A stretch of DNA of 64,000 nucleotides from Clavelina lepadiformis. Taxonomy: Eukaryota > Chordata > Ascidiacea > Aplousobranchia > Clavelinidae. The stretch's first letter is position 1, and every line of letters begins with the position of its first letter. A program made the translations under genes and the position numbers. The notes below the pieces were generated by a model. The model had not been told where the DNA came from. It made no database searches and was given only the letters and a program-made list of their open reading frames with translations. This document shows, piece after piece, positions 10,725 to 21,449 of this stretch. The DNA lies in NCBI RefSeq assembly GCF_947623445.1, contig NC_135247.1:3970501-4034500 (forward strand), read 5' to 3'.

Positions 10725-13700
10725 ATGTTGTCCCAAACTAAGCATGAACAGCGTTTCATTCTCATCATAGAATGCACTTCTCCTAAGCAACGAGTGAAAG
10801 CTTTTAACTGTTTCCGCCTTGATTTGATTCATGGCCTTTTGGAATATCTTTGCGAAATGGAGCAACCACTATTTGCATTCAAGCAAGGAAGGTATCTTAG
10901 CTTCACAACATAACTGTAAGTTATTGTTTGTTGACTTTAGCTACAGTTTTTACTTAATGTCTTCTACTCTGTACACAGTGGTTTTGTTTCGTTGCCATGT
11001 TTTATTTGGTGCTTCCATAACTGATCAATTTACAATTGTGTTTTATTTTCCTTCGCAATTAATCACTGTTACATCATTTTTTCTAGAACATACTAAATAC
11101 TGTGCACCGTCAATACAGTAGTTACTAATTTGTGCAGTCAAGTTATTGTATATTCACCAGTCAACCAGTTTGTTGTTGCCAGGTAGGTGGCAACGGGGGG
11201 ATGATCGAAAACACAGTTTCCTTGCAAAAATCAGCTTGTCGCTTGTCAAGTACATCAACCTGAAGCAGTAAATGTTTTCATGGTCATCTTGGGATGTTGT
11301 TTTTGGTACAAAACTGACTATGGTGTTATTTTGACCAGATCCTTGAAGATGGTGCTTCTGTTCGAGATCCAGTTCGATATAGCTGACAAGGTTCCTGAAT
11401 TCTAGCCTCCACCATGCTTAATTTGGATAAAGGATTAACACAAAACATGGTTTGCATTTTTAGGGGGCAAACGACGATTTTATACTGCAGTGTTTTGCAA
11501 GGTATGAAGAGCAAACCAATAGCAAGAACACAAAGACTCTTAACCAATAAATAAAACTTGAGAGTGATGTCGCTTGCAAAGAAAACTCCAATTTGATCGT
11601 TATCAGACTTCTGTAAATGGGCTAGTGTTGATGCATAACCTGTCTTGTATTTTTTACCCTTGTGCTTTCGCTACACTATGTGTACAAATGCCTGGATGTG
11701 TACAAATGCCTTTTAGTTTCACTGAATTTCAAGCTTGCTTACAAGTACGTCCTTATTTTAGTTTTTGGTTTTATTGCAATTTCATTGTATTTTTAGTGTT
11801 GGGAATGAATGCTAACTTTTTGCCAAAGTGATTTCATGAGTTACCGATTTTAAAAAATAAAATGCAAGAGTGAGTACTAGTCAAAACTAATTTAACTAAT
11901 ATATCGCTTAGCCAAGACTGAAGGCCCCAATAGTAAGATTTGCTGGGAGAAGTGACATTTCGATTTCCGATCGAGCCAAATCACGATACGATGTGAAAAC
12001 CCTAAATTCGTAAGTCACAACGGCTGGCGTACCAGGCGTGTTATAAGATGCGTGTTGGTCACCAGTCAGTTTGCTTGTCCAAAGAATCGCTGTTACAATA
12101 AGAAGTGGTTGATTGAAGTCAGACATTTGCGCCAACATGAATTTTCCAACTGCGTCGTTTTGTCTATCATGTACAGTGATTTGTTGTCCAAAAACAAGTT
12201 AACCTTAAATCAAAGAGTAGTTATTAGTAAAAAATAAACATTGGTGAAAGGATTTTTGAAAATATGTAATGGATATGACTATAAAATGAAAAAGCACCTA
12301 ATTTCTCGACAGGCAATGAAAATAGGTGAACTCCTATAGGGAAATCTACTTGATCACGTGACAAAGGGAAAACACCTAATTTTTAGAAAAGTCGTAAAGG
12401 TAGGGAAAGCACCTAATTTCAAGACAAGTCCTAGAAATAGGGAAATCACCTAATTTCTAAACACCTCGAAGAAATAGGGGAATTCCAAATGATCACGTGA
12501 CAAAGGGAAATCACCTAATTTCTAATCACCTAATTTCTAAACACCTCGAAGAAATAGGGTAACTCCCATGGGGAATTCCAAATGATCACGTGACAAAGGG
12601 AAATCACCTAATTTCTAATCACCTAATTTCTAAACACCTCGAAGAAATAGGGTAACTCCCATGGGGAATTCCAAATGATCACGTGACAAAGGGAAATCAC
12701 CTAATTTCTAAACAACTCCAAGAAATAGGGGAACTCCCATGGGGAATTCCAAATGATCACGTGACAAAGGGAAAGCACCTAACTTCGAGACAAGTCCCAA
12801 AAATAGGGAAACTCCCATGGGAAATTCCAATTGATCACGTAACCAAGCGTGAAAGCACGTTATTTTTAGAGAAATGCTGAAAACAGAGAACTCTTGAGGG
12901 GAATCCCATTTGATCACGCCATGCGACAGCAGTAAAAAATATCTTTTGGATATAACCTACCATGATATTTGTTCAAGTGTAGAGGTACAGTATTTAAGTC
13001 ATATTCAAGTGCAGAGGTATATAAGCTAGTCTTCGTGCAGATATCAATGGTCACAAAATTTTGGTTCTGTTTTTTATTTTGTATATCAAATTGCCCGAAA
13101 TTTGAAACGTCCACTGAACAAAGCAAGTGTGGTTAATGTCTTATTTCTACAAAAGTAGCGCCACCGAATAGCTAACACGGAACACAAGCCGATTACAAAA
13201 CATGCTTTTAACAGCATATCCGTGAGAATTGACGTTGAAAACCATAAACGGAATTGATCGGAGATTAGGTTACTGGTGGAGCTGAAATCGGCCAAGGTAC
13301 GTCCGTTTGTGGCGATTTTGCCGAAAAGTTCAGGCGCACCAAAATAACTAGTTAACAGAGAAAATTTTTGAAATAGTAATAGAAACGGATGGTATATTTA
13401 GAACATGTTCTCACACGAATGAAATACATAATTATTCTTCATAAAACATACAAATGTGTTTAATTTTAGGGCACGCTGCAACGGCGCTGTGTATTACCTA
13501 CGATTAAACTTAACACAACTGAAATTGATGATTGTACAAGTTTGATCAAGTGAAATATGCTCTAGTTCATACATTTTAATAACCTTTGGTAAAGGACGAA
13601 TGACACGTACAGGCTTAAGTGCATTCAGTCTGGTTCCATTAAATTAGACTAAGAACACTTCCGATTATGTTGGTCCGTGTTCATTTATTGCAGCATAAAT

Positions 13701-14170
13701 TTCGAGCAGCAAACACAGGAAAAGCAGAAATAGCGAGCAGCAGTATAGAAAGAGGGCATAGATGATATCTTCGACTGCATTTATATACTAGACATATCTT
13801 CAGCTTTCATATCCTCTCTCCATCACATCTTGTAGAATCTATCAATAAAATGATAATGACTCATTCTGCACATAATGTTTTTTTTTCAGAATATTTGTCC
13901 TTGGACTGGGAAAAGTTTTCACAAGATTTTAACTCGGAAATTATTCTCCCACCGCTCAAGCCTGGACAACTGAGCTTATGTGTGAGCGTTTTCAGATTAT
14001 TGTCTTCTTTATTTTCATGTTTTTGTTTGCTGTTTTGCCCAAACCTGAGTCTGTTTATAATAACGAAAGTATTATTCATGCCTGGCTTAAGAGTATTACT
14101 ACAGCAAGGCAGTTGGGCATCGAACACGAATTCGCATCATCATGAGCCCAGCACTCTACTACCAAGTTGA
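10725..14170 (+). CDS. Unrecognised multi-exon protein gene
   Basis: I do not recognise this protein. It is supported by a chain of exons with good splice sites and consistent phase: 10725-10891 (ATG start, MLSQTKHEQRFILIIECTSP), 11339-11390, 11464-11501, 11717-11744, 11912-12009, 12066-12197, 13269-13296, 13470 to about 13549, 13694-13742, 13890-13981, 14105-14170 (TGA). The first six and the last two exons are the best supported: phases 2/0/2/0/2/2 match at each join, donors include GTAAGT, GTACGT and GTGAGC, and translations look like protein (PRLKAPIVRFAGRSDISISD; YLSLDWEKFSQDF). The join between the 13470 exon and the 13694 exon is unresolved: the obvious donor at 13550 gives a stop, while alternative donors at 13489 or 13540 would fit. 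About 240-270 residues with no signal peptide or clear membrane segment. It converges on the minus-strand gene at 14563. An acceptor-like AG lies 15 bases before the ATG. Confidence 0.6.
12288..12919. repeat. Minisatellite, 78/93-bp unit with CACGTG core
   Basis: Tandem array inside an intron (12198-13268) of the gene at 10725. The block AATTCCAAATGATCACGTGA recurs at about 12481, 12574, 12667, 12745 and (variant) 12823, so spacing is 93, 93, 78 and 78 bp. The longer unit differs from the shorter by a 15-bp internal duplication of TCACCTAATTTCTAA. The flanks hold more diverged copies (12288-12480 and 12823-12919). Nearly every unit keeps a TGATCACGTGA palindrome (E-box). Confidence 0.9.
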
Positions 14171-14562
14171 CAAAAAGTGTAAACTAAATGCTATACAGAA
14201 AACATGTGCACAAGTGCGCTTTGAAGGCATGTACCTTTTTAATGCTCTGTTCGTCTCCTCAAAGAGCAGGGATTATCGAATGTTATCTGTTTAGGAATAC
14301 TTTCCGCTTTCATCGATGGACTTAAATTGAAACCAAAACTAAATCGAAACTCTTGCGGCAGGTGTAACATTATTCTGCAATCAAACCAAAGTCATTAGAA
14401 CTTTAAAAGCTGTTGGCTTACAACAGAAAAGTAGCTGCACTTACATAAAAAAGATGATTTTTTGTCGTTCTTTTACATATGCTTTTGGAGTGACATGAAT
14501 GAAAGTGAACTGTACCTTTAATGGGAAAGGTCATCTGCAAATGAAAACTAAAAGTTTATCAA

Positions 14563-15670
14563 TTATTTATTTGCGTCCCAAAAATAAAATGACAACACAG
14601 AGACTTGACAAAATTGTATATAAAACTTCCAGTCTTTCCATAGGTAGAAATACTCCCTGAAGTAGGCACATTTTAAACACAATTCAATGCAAAAATAAGC
14701 TATATAATCAAAACTGGCACGAAAAAATAGTCTTTTACTGAATATTTCACTGGCTTACATTTTTACCTCACTGAACCTATTGGCAGTTTTACATTGAAGA
14801 AACTACAAAGTCGGAGAAGCACATCTGTTTTACTTGTAGGAATACTCTGTCCGGAAACAAGATTCTGACAAAATTTCTGCAATTGTGAAGTTAATTGAAG
14901 TTTTATGTTTTTTCTCTGCTCATCCTTGAGCAATGCTTTTTTTCATATTTGCTCCTGAAAATACAAGGCAGATGTATAGATACCAAACCATAGTACATTT
15001 ATTTCAAGTATGACACCTTCAAATGCAAAAACTTGCTTTAAGAAAAACTAACCTTCTATGTTTCAAGTCTGCCAACATCTTTCGAACATCATCAGCAGTC
15101 ACGTCGAAAAAAATCATCTGTTTCAGCCTGGTGTTCTAGAAACAATCAATTTGGTGACCAGTTTAGTTGGCCACTTATTTATGAAACAAAGTCAGCAGTG
15201 ACGTACCTTGAGCATTCTAAAAATATCAACAAATATTAGATATCAAAATTTTGGGTTATTAAAACCATATAGTTGTTAAAATATTGTGCATAGATATATT
15301 CTATATGAAACAAATTTGTAAATGAATAATGAAATGGGCTTCAATGTAATCTATTAACAGCAGTAATTTATCAATAGAGACCTCAATTCATACTGCGTGG
15401 CATCAATTTTTTTCCCCTTTACAAACAACTTCCAAGGTCTATAGAAATCGAATTGCAAAACAATTTTGTTACAATTGAGAGGCCGATTGGCCTAGATAGA
15501 AAATTTAACCTTCTCTGATATTTTGCCTGGACAGTGAGCCCAGCACCTACAGCATTAAACTGTGTATCCAGTGACATCACTATGACATAAAATATTCATT
15601 GATATACATTGACCTTTGAAACATATTCCAAAATCAGTGCCAATGATTTTTCCCCAATCAAGATAACATA
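14563..15670 (-). CDS. Unrecognised multi-exon gene with a 10-nt micro-exon and an apparent frameshift
   Basis: I do not recognise the product. Exons in reading order on the minus strand: 15670-15614, 15546-15510, 15438-15382, 15216-15207, 15135-15053, 14954-14767, 14656-14563 (TAA). Phases agree through the first five, including the 10-nt exon AATGCTCAAG. Segments read CYLDWGKIIGTDFGICFKG, AGLTVQAKYQR, PWKLFVKGKKIDATQYEL, RMLK, then NTRLKQMIFFDVTADDVRKM. A further upstream exon at 15815-15790 (26 nt) also fits in phase, and the 5' end is not located. In the 14954-14767 exon the frame set by the previous exons meets a TAA. Reading resumes one frame over after a run of seven A (plus-strand T at 14937-14943) and then stays open for about 56 codons (KDEQRKNIKLQLTSQLQKFC, a likely coiled coil). 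One extra A would restore a continuous frame. Either a pseudogene or a homopolymer error in the assembly. AATAAA overlaps the stop. Confidence 0.6.
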
Positions 15671-15815
15671 CTGAAACCACACTGTAGTCAGTTACTCATC
15701 ATTATGTTCAGCAATGATGTTATTTATGTTTCTTTAGTTTGCTGTATAAATTTTCCAAAACTAGGGACCAAACGAGCAAAGGTAAATACTGCTTTGGGCT
15801 CTCCTAAGGGCATTA

Positions 15816-17502
15816 CTACAATAGGTAAACCTTGAAACAGTTTAAAAAAGGAAAAAAAGTCCACTTAAATACAAATCCAATAACAACTCATTCCATCAAT
15901 GACCCGTCAGATTAACAGTACACACTACTTAGTTACCCACTCAAAAAATATCAATTGACCAGTTTTGGCTTAGTTTCAAATCAATTTGATTAAACCATCA
16001 ACTTGAAAAGATTGATTGCACACAAGATAGTAGAACAAAACAAGTTGTCGATATTTCCAAAGTGTAGTTTAAAGTGAAACGCATAAAGCTACTGGCATGT
16101 TTTTGCTAAGGGATGTAGAAGCATGATTTTCTTATGGCAGTGGGTTTCCTTTTTGATGACGGTTCGCACTCTTTATTGTCACAAGAATCTCATCTGCACC
16201 TAATACAGTCCAAGCTGTAAAATGTTTGGCAAGCTGGCGATTTAGTCATTTGTTCATTTTCTTGGTAGCCTACTACTTTTTGAAACTAAATCTTTTATAA
16301 AACAATCGGTACCAGAATCTGTATACGTGAAGTGAATGTGTCAGCATTTGTAACCCCAATCCAACCGATATTCAATTTAAATTTAGTAAAATATAAAATT
16401 GTGCTTGTTTACAATCTGATGGCCTAAACGCTTGTAATTCAAAAGGAAGCGAAATGGGTCGATTATTTCCATTGTCAATACTGTATAGGTAGAGCTGAGC
16501 GTAATTTCGGAATACTTCTAACGTAACCATAACACAAAAATAAATCATTACTTTGATGCTGTTAATAGGAAAACTTGACAGTCGTGCATGATCACGATGA
16601 TCCTCATACTTCAGTTAGAGTTAGACGCTAAAGCAATAAAGCTAATACCAGTGGTTTCACATCGCTTTGTTAACAACGAAGTCTCTTGCAGCAAAACGTT
16701 GTACGACAAAACTTTGAATTTGGTGGGTCATTGTTGTAGGTTATATTTAAAACCAATATATATTGCTAAATGTAATTGTACTTTGTATACTGCAAAAACG
16801 AATAAAAATTGACAAAACTTTATTTGCAAACTGATAAACATAATGTAAAGTAAAAAAAACTATACAAACCTGAAAATGCAAGGGTATATAAAGAAAAATT
16901 AATCAATGAAGGAATGTAAATTAAGGAGAAAAACAGGAATTTAAAAGGAAAATTTCCTAAGCATAGTGCTTGCCGCCACAAAACAAGGGAAATAAAGAGA
17001 AATTAAAATTAAACAACTAAAACTGTTAAAAAATAGGAATTAAATAATATTGTAATAGCGTAAAATGCTATATATACTGTATATAGATAAAATTTAAAAT
17101 ACATTATTGCTAACATAGGGAAAGCCACAGGGGATTTACATTCTAAATTATGTATATACAGTATTTTCAATTGTGTTTCATTAATGAATAATTACTGGGT
17201 TTAAGTCACATTCTGTTATTGAGTGTACACAAATTTAGTAATGCTAGAACTGTAATCATATTGACAAAGTTTCACTGAAATTTTAAAACATATTCACTTG
17301 CTATATCTTTCTTTTAACTCCAAAATAATTAAAGCTTTCCTCAACCACCTGCCACCAACTTTGTTGTTGCCAAACTCTAGACATAGGCAGTAAGCATCTT
17401 GCATGTGCAAGTACCTTTTAATAAAGCACTTTGATAAGATGATGGTATTGGAAATTTCAAATCGGATTAAGAAAATTATACGTCAGTCTGTTTATTTATT
17501 AA
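15816..17502. other. Mostly non-coding; may hold 5' exons of the minus-strand gene
   Basis: The 5' end of the gene at 14563-15670 should lie here. A minus-strand open stretch at about 16225-16143, preceded by an acceptor (TTTTACAG) and reading WTVLGADEILVTIKSANRHQ, is exon-like, but I could not join it in phase to the next exon. The rest is AT-rich with no supported feature. Confidence 0.3.
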
Positions 17503-18079
17503 TAGGGCAACCAGTTTTTTGACCTAAAAAGTTTAAATTTTGACCTTATTTTAACCTAAAAAGTTTAAATTTTCACCTTATTTTGAAAACGCTATACTGA
17601 TAGTCTCTACACTGTCTACAGCAACTTTCTAATCTAAAGCTGCATTTAAAATTGACAAAACGCTTTTCTACGACTTTTTTTCGTTTCTGCATATTAAGAT
17701 TGATAACTTGCAGTTTCAAATGCAATACCTTCACATCGTGACGTCACCAGACGCGCTGAAAGGCCTTCCCTCTCTTTGTGGCTTTGGTTCTAAGTATAAT
17801 TTGGGGCACTGGAATTGTTTGCGGTACAAGAAAAGAGAAAAATGGAAGAATAATATTACAAAATGGTTACAAAATTACAAGTTTAATAGATTTTGACCTA
17901 AAAAGAAGACCTAAAGAAACAATTTGACCGTATTTTGACCTTACGTAACATTTTGACTTTATTTGACCTGATAACTTCTATACCACACGTCGTACAAAGC
18001 TGAAATTTGTTTTGTGCTTGTTTGATAGCATTCTGAGCAGGTTTAAAAAAATTGACCATATTGACTTTTGGTTGCCCTA
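17503..18079. mobile_element. hAT-type MITE with TAGGGCAACCA ends
   Basis: A 577-bp element starting TAGGGCAACCAG and ending TTTGGTTGCCCTA, flanked by a perfect 8-bp target duplication TTTATTAA (17495-17502 and 18080-18087). The interior contains repeated TTTTGACCTTATTTTGACC-like blocks on both sides, so it has sub-terminal repeats. No coding capacity. Confidence 0.9.
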
Positions 18080-18419
18080 TTTATTAACTTGTAAATTTTC
18101 AACACTCATTAAACAACTATTTCGGATATTTACTGCAAATCGCTTTTACATATTTTCAAGGTAAAAGACTGGAACCAGTAACTGGATTGAAACGTCACCA
18201 CCAGCACCACTCAAGTCTTCAGCTTCGGAACAAAAGGGTTACCTTTCAGCACTACCATCTATTGGATAACATTGGCATCCTTTTCCATACATCAGTGTTG
18301 ATGTACCAGAGAAGTTTCAATTTTACAACGAGCAGTATCGTCATCACATCTTCCAAAGATTATCATTGGTGTGCATTCTTGCTGTACAAACTAGGGCTAA
18401 TCAGCAATGCCTTTCCTTA

Positions 18420-19225
18420 GTGCTATGGCCACCAGAAACCAGGCTCTTACCCGAGATAGGGTTTCTTTTCCTATCCGCTGATGTACATCATTGAAGCAAT
18501 GTTCATTCATCAGTTGCTTGAACACACTACATTATATGTGTCAAACTCCTGGCCTGCTTTACAATAAAACTTGGCCCGCAATGCTATTTTATACATTGAA
18601 CTTTTTCCGGCCCGCGAGATCATTGTACAGTTAAAGCAAGAAACAAGATTATGAGAAATCGCACAATACAGCAGCATAGCAGTTGCCCCATCATACGATA
18701 GAACAAATCGATTTATTCTAACGCTTGTAATCTGGGCTGCTTTTTTCTTTATTGTTTGTTAATTCTTAAATGCTTTTGTAAGGAGATGAATGAAACATAA
18801 TGATGCAAGAGAAGAATAATCAAAAATAGCCCAGTCAAAAATATCAAAAAATTTGTGTTGTTTCGCTCCCTGTTCCAATTCATGTACTCGTGTCACAAAA
18901 CATTCAATCAAGTTTTATCCTTACGGCCCGCGGTGTTAAATAAGTTTTGAGTTTTGGCCCCTGGTGCGATTGAGTTTGACACCCCTGCACTACATGCTTG
19001 TCTGCTTAATTTTCACTTTTTCAACTTATGTTTTATGGATTTAACTAAATATAGGTTTTGTGGCCGTGCTAGTTGTTACCAGTAAATATTAACAGTATTT
19101 CTTTTGAGCACATTTTAAGCCTTTTCGGCTTTGTCACTTTTTCCTGTTCATTGGCACGTGTTAGTAACAACTGGCTTGATTTTTCGTCCCCACCGCGCTT
19201 TTGACAAAAAAGAAAACGATGGATT
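18420..19225 (+). repeat. LINE-3'-end-like dispersed repeat, copy A (interrupted by a MITE)
   Basis: The sequence from about 18480 to 18532 and again from 18996 to about 19215 matches 59085-59375 nearly base for base over long blocks (CATCAGTTGCTTGAACACAC; TCAACTTATGTTTTATGGAT; GGCTTTGTCACTTTTTCCTG). The preceding segment (GGCCACCAGAAACCAGGCTC) resembles the start of the copy at 20035. The family lacks terminal inverted repeats and ends in AATAAA-rich sequence, as expected for LINE 3' tails. Confidence 0.75.
18533..18987. mobile_element. hAT-type MITE nested in a LINE-like repeat
   Basis: A 455-bp insertion whose right end is GAGTTTGACACCCCTG and whose left end TATATGTGTCAAACTC is its diverged inverted copy. 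Flanked by a perfect 8-bp target duplication CACTACAT (18525-18532 and 18988-18995). Removing it rejoins the surrounding repeat as in the intact copy at 59085. The interior is rich in GGCCCGC. Confidence 0.92.
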
Positions 19226-20034
19226 GAAATGCTTCTAAATTTTAGAAGCACAACTGCAAATGTAAATTTTAGTTGTAACGCACCTGATTGTTTTTACCAA
19301 CAACTATGTCATGTGTAACAAACTAACATTTGAGCAACACTAGATACCTTAAAACTGCTTTCATTCTGCTTGGCGTAACTTGTCAGATTTTGACACGTTT
19401 TTTTCTTGCTTTAAAATTATGGTCAGTGGTTTTCTTGTTGAAGGTATTTCATCAAGTACTTACTAAATTAACAAAACCATCTAAAATTCCAACTTAACAC
19501 CATTATACGTATATCTGTATATAAAACATAAGGTTGCCTTGCATATTTGTCGTGTTTTGATCTCTTTTAAACTTGTTTCTAATACTTTATTAGATTTTGC
19601 AATTAAGTTACAATTAACTAAACTGATAATTTGACAGAATATTTGCAACCAGGATTATTATGAGTATGCAATCTTGAAAACTGTTTGAAAAACTTCTGTA
19701 TATAATTAATTAATACACATAGACTGTCACGAAAAATTGTATAAGATGCTTTTCATATGCATCATACATATTTTGTAACACTGTATTCTTCCAAGGTATC
19801 CTTAGACAGGTTAATAATAATGATCACTGCATGGACTCAGAAAATTTTCAAAACAACTTTCCAGCTAGTCCTATTGAATCAATAAACGATGTTCTAAGCA
19901 CCAATTTGCAACATTATAAAGAATATAATAAAATTCCTTACTTTAAGGCGAATGACTGAACCTAGGCTAACCGAAACCTACTAGAACAGGGTTGGTTTGT
20001 AAAGCATTCTAACAGAAAATTTGTGCAAAAATGT

Positions 20035-20516
20035 CACCTCTTTTGGCCACAGAAACGGGGCTCTGGTCCCTGGGATGGAGTTTCTTTTGGGCGATTTTGT
20101 TTAACCATACATTTGTTATGCACTTAAAGTATTCATTGTCACTGTAAACAAACTATGTCACTTTGTGTATATATTTCGGCTGTTAATACCCGTGTTTTTA
20201 ATGTAAGGGAACTTGTCCTATACATCTTCAAATAGTGTAGCTGTTTCGTTGTTTGAAATATATTGGTTTAAATTAGTTCAATTTAAGAATTATTTTGTTG
20301 GTTTAGTGGCCATGCTAACCTACTATCCTATAGCACAATTCTATTATTCCTAACTTGTATGTTTAAGCCCTTGGGCTTTGCCACTTTTTCCTGCTCGTTA
20401 ATTGATCATGAGTATGTGTTTAGTGTTTTATTATGCTATAACTACAGTGGGTAGCAATGTAACTTTCACTCTGCACAGTTAATGTTGAAAAATAAACAAT
20501 ACAATACATTTCAAGC
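20035..20516 (+). repeat. LINE-3'-end-like repeat, copy B
   Basis: The right part, about 20360-20516, matches 39709-39856: TTAAGCCCTTGGGCTTT, GTGCTATAACTACA-like, CTGCACAGTTAATG and a shared tail AAAATAAACAATACAATAC. It lies just beyond the end of the minus-strand GNAT gene and is read in the opposite direction. Confidence 0.7.
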
Positions 20517-20567
20517 CCTCTTGATAGGGGATTTTGGATCACATCATAGACTGTTAAACAAGTTTTA

Positions 20568-21413
20568 TCACAATACTTTGTAGTAAGATTTTATATGAGT
20601 ATGTGGATGTACGTCATACACAAAAGGCTTCTCACCAGTTTGGGGGTGTACATAATCTGAGTATTTTGTTTCATAACACACGGAGTATCCTTGATTTTCC
20701 AATATTTTTTGGGAATAAACAGAAGTGGCCACCACCATATATTGGCAGTTGAATTCAATTGCTATTTCGTCTGATTTTCGCAGCAAAATTGAAGCGAGGC
20801 CTAGTCTACAATACGTTTGGTCAATTACAAGACCAGATAAGCAACAGAATCTCGATCCCTTTATGTACTTCTCTAAATTTGTTTCCAAAAATTTATCAAA
20901 CTCCACTAAAGTTAAGGTGAGACGAGGTAAATGACTTGAAAGCTCAAATCCACTAAAGGAGTCAGCAATCTCTAACATGACCACCCCAATTAAAGTTTCC
21001 GTTGACTTGTTCACAATTCCAATGCAATTGTTCTGCTTTAGAAGACGTCTTATCCCCCGTAGCAAAAAGTTCCCCTTTTCCTTTTTCGTCATGCCAAGGC
21101 TGGTAAGTGACGGTTCATTTGTTACAGAATTCCGTAAAGTTAATCCAACCACTTGGTCATGGTCGTCCGTTAAAAGCCTTTTCAAATAAAACTTATTGTG
21201 ATCTAGAATTCTCACTTTGTTGTGAAAACCTTTGGAGAGAACTAATGTGCTAATTGTCAAATCTTGACGCTTCTTGTGTGTTTGCACTGAGTAGCTGCTA
21301 GGCCTACATGTACTTCCAAATCTTTTGCCACAAAACAGAATTAGAGGATTTGAGCACAAAAACGTATACAATTTTATTCCGAAGCAAATTTGCAACGGCT
21401 TACTCAGCTGCAT
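20568..21413 (-). CDS. Arylalkylamine N-acetyltransferase-like GNAT protein (copy 1)
   Basis: GNAT-fold enzymes move acetyl from acetyl-CoA to an amine. The C-terminal half has the layout of invertebrate aaNAT/dopamine N-acetyltransferases: a motif-A region (GLVIDQTYCRLGLASILL), a serine-rich step (ATSVYSQKILENQGY), then KYSDYVHPQTGEKPFVYD and a final PHTHIKSYYKVL. I start at the first true ATG (21413), giving 281 residues. The frame is open to 21449 and a splice acceptor (TTGATTGTTTTCAG, ending 21440) suggests an upstream exon, so the N-terminus is uncertain. The usual R/Q-x-x-G-x-A acetyl-CoA motif reads C-R-L-G-L-A, so the conserved first basic residue is a cysteine. Single coding exon otherwise. 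A paralogue lies head-to-head at 23680. Substrate unknown. Confidence 0.8.
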   Translation of the reverse strand: MQLSKPLQICFGIKLYTFLCSNPLILFCGKRFGSTCRPSSYSVQTHKKRQDLTISTLVLSKGFHNKVRILDHNKFYLKRLLTDDHDQVVGLTLRNSVTNEPSLTSLGMTKKEKGNFLLRGIRRLLKQNNCIGIVNKSTETLIGVVMLEIADSFSGFELSSHLPRLTLTLVEFDKFLETNLEKYIKGSRFCCLSGLVIDQTYCRLGLASILLRKSDEIAIEFNCQYMVVATSVYSQKILENQGYSVCYETKYSDYVHPQTGEKPFVYDVHPHTHIKSYYKVL

Positions 21414-21449
21414 TTCACTTGGTGTGTCATAAAGAGCACCTGAAAACAA

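Noticed and set aside
11908..12138. 76-codon minus-strand open frame with protein-like composition
   Set aside because: The plus strand at the same place has an exon (11912-12009) with an acceptor, a GTAAGT donor and phase that fits its neighbours; the minus frame is its shadow.
13086..13397. 103-codon minus-strand open stretch with a hydrophobic segment (MLLKACFVIGLCSVLAI)
   Set aside because: No start codon near its beginning, no clear splice pair, and it overlaps plus-strand candidate exons. It stays a weak alternative and should be tested with transcripts.
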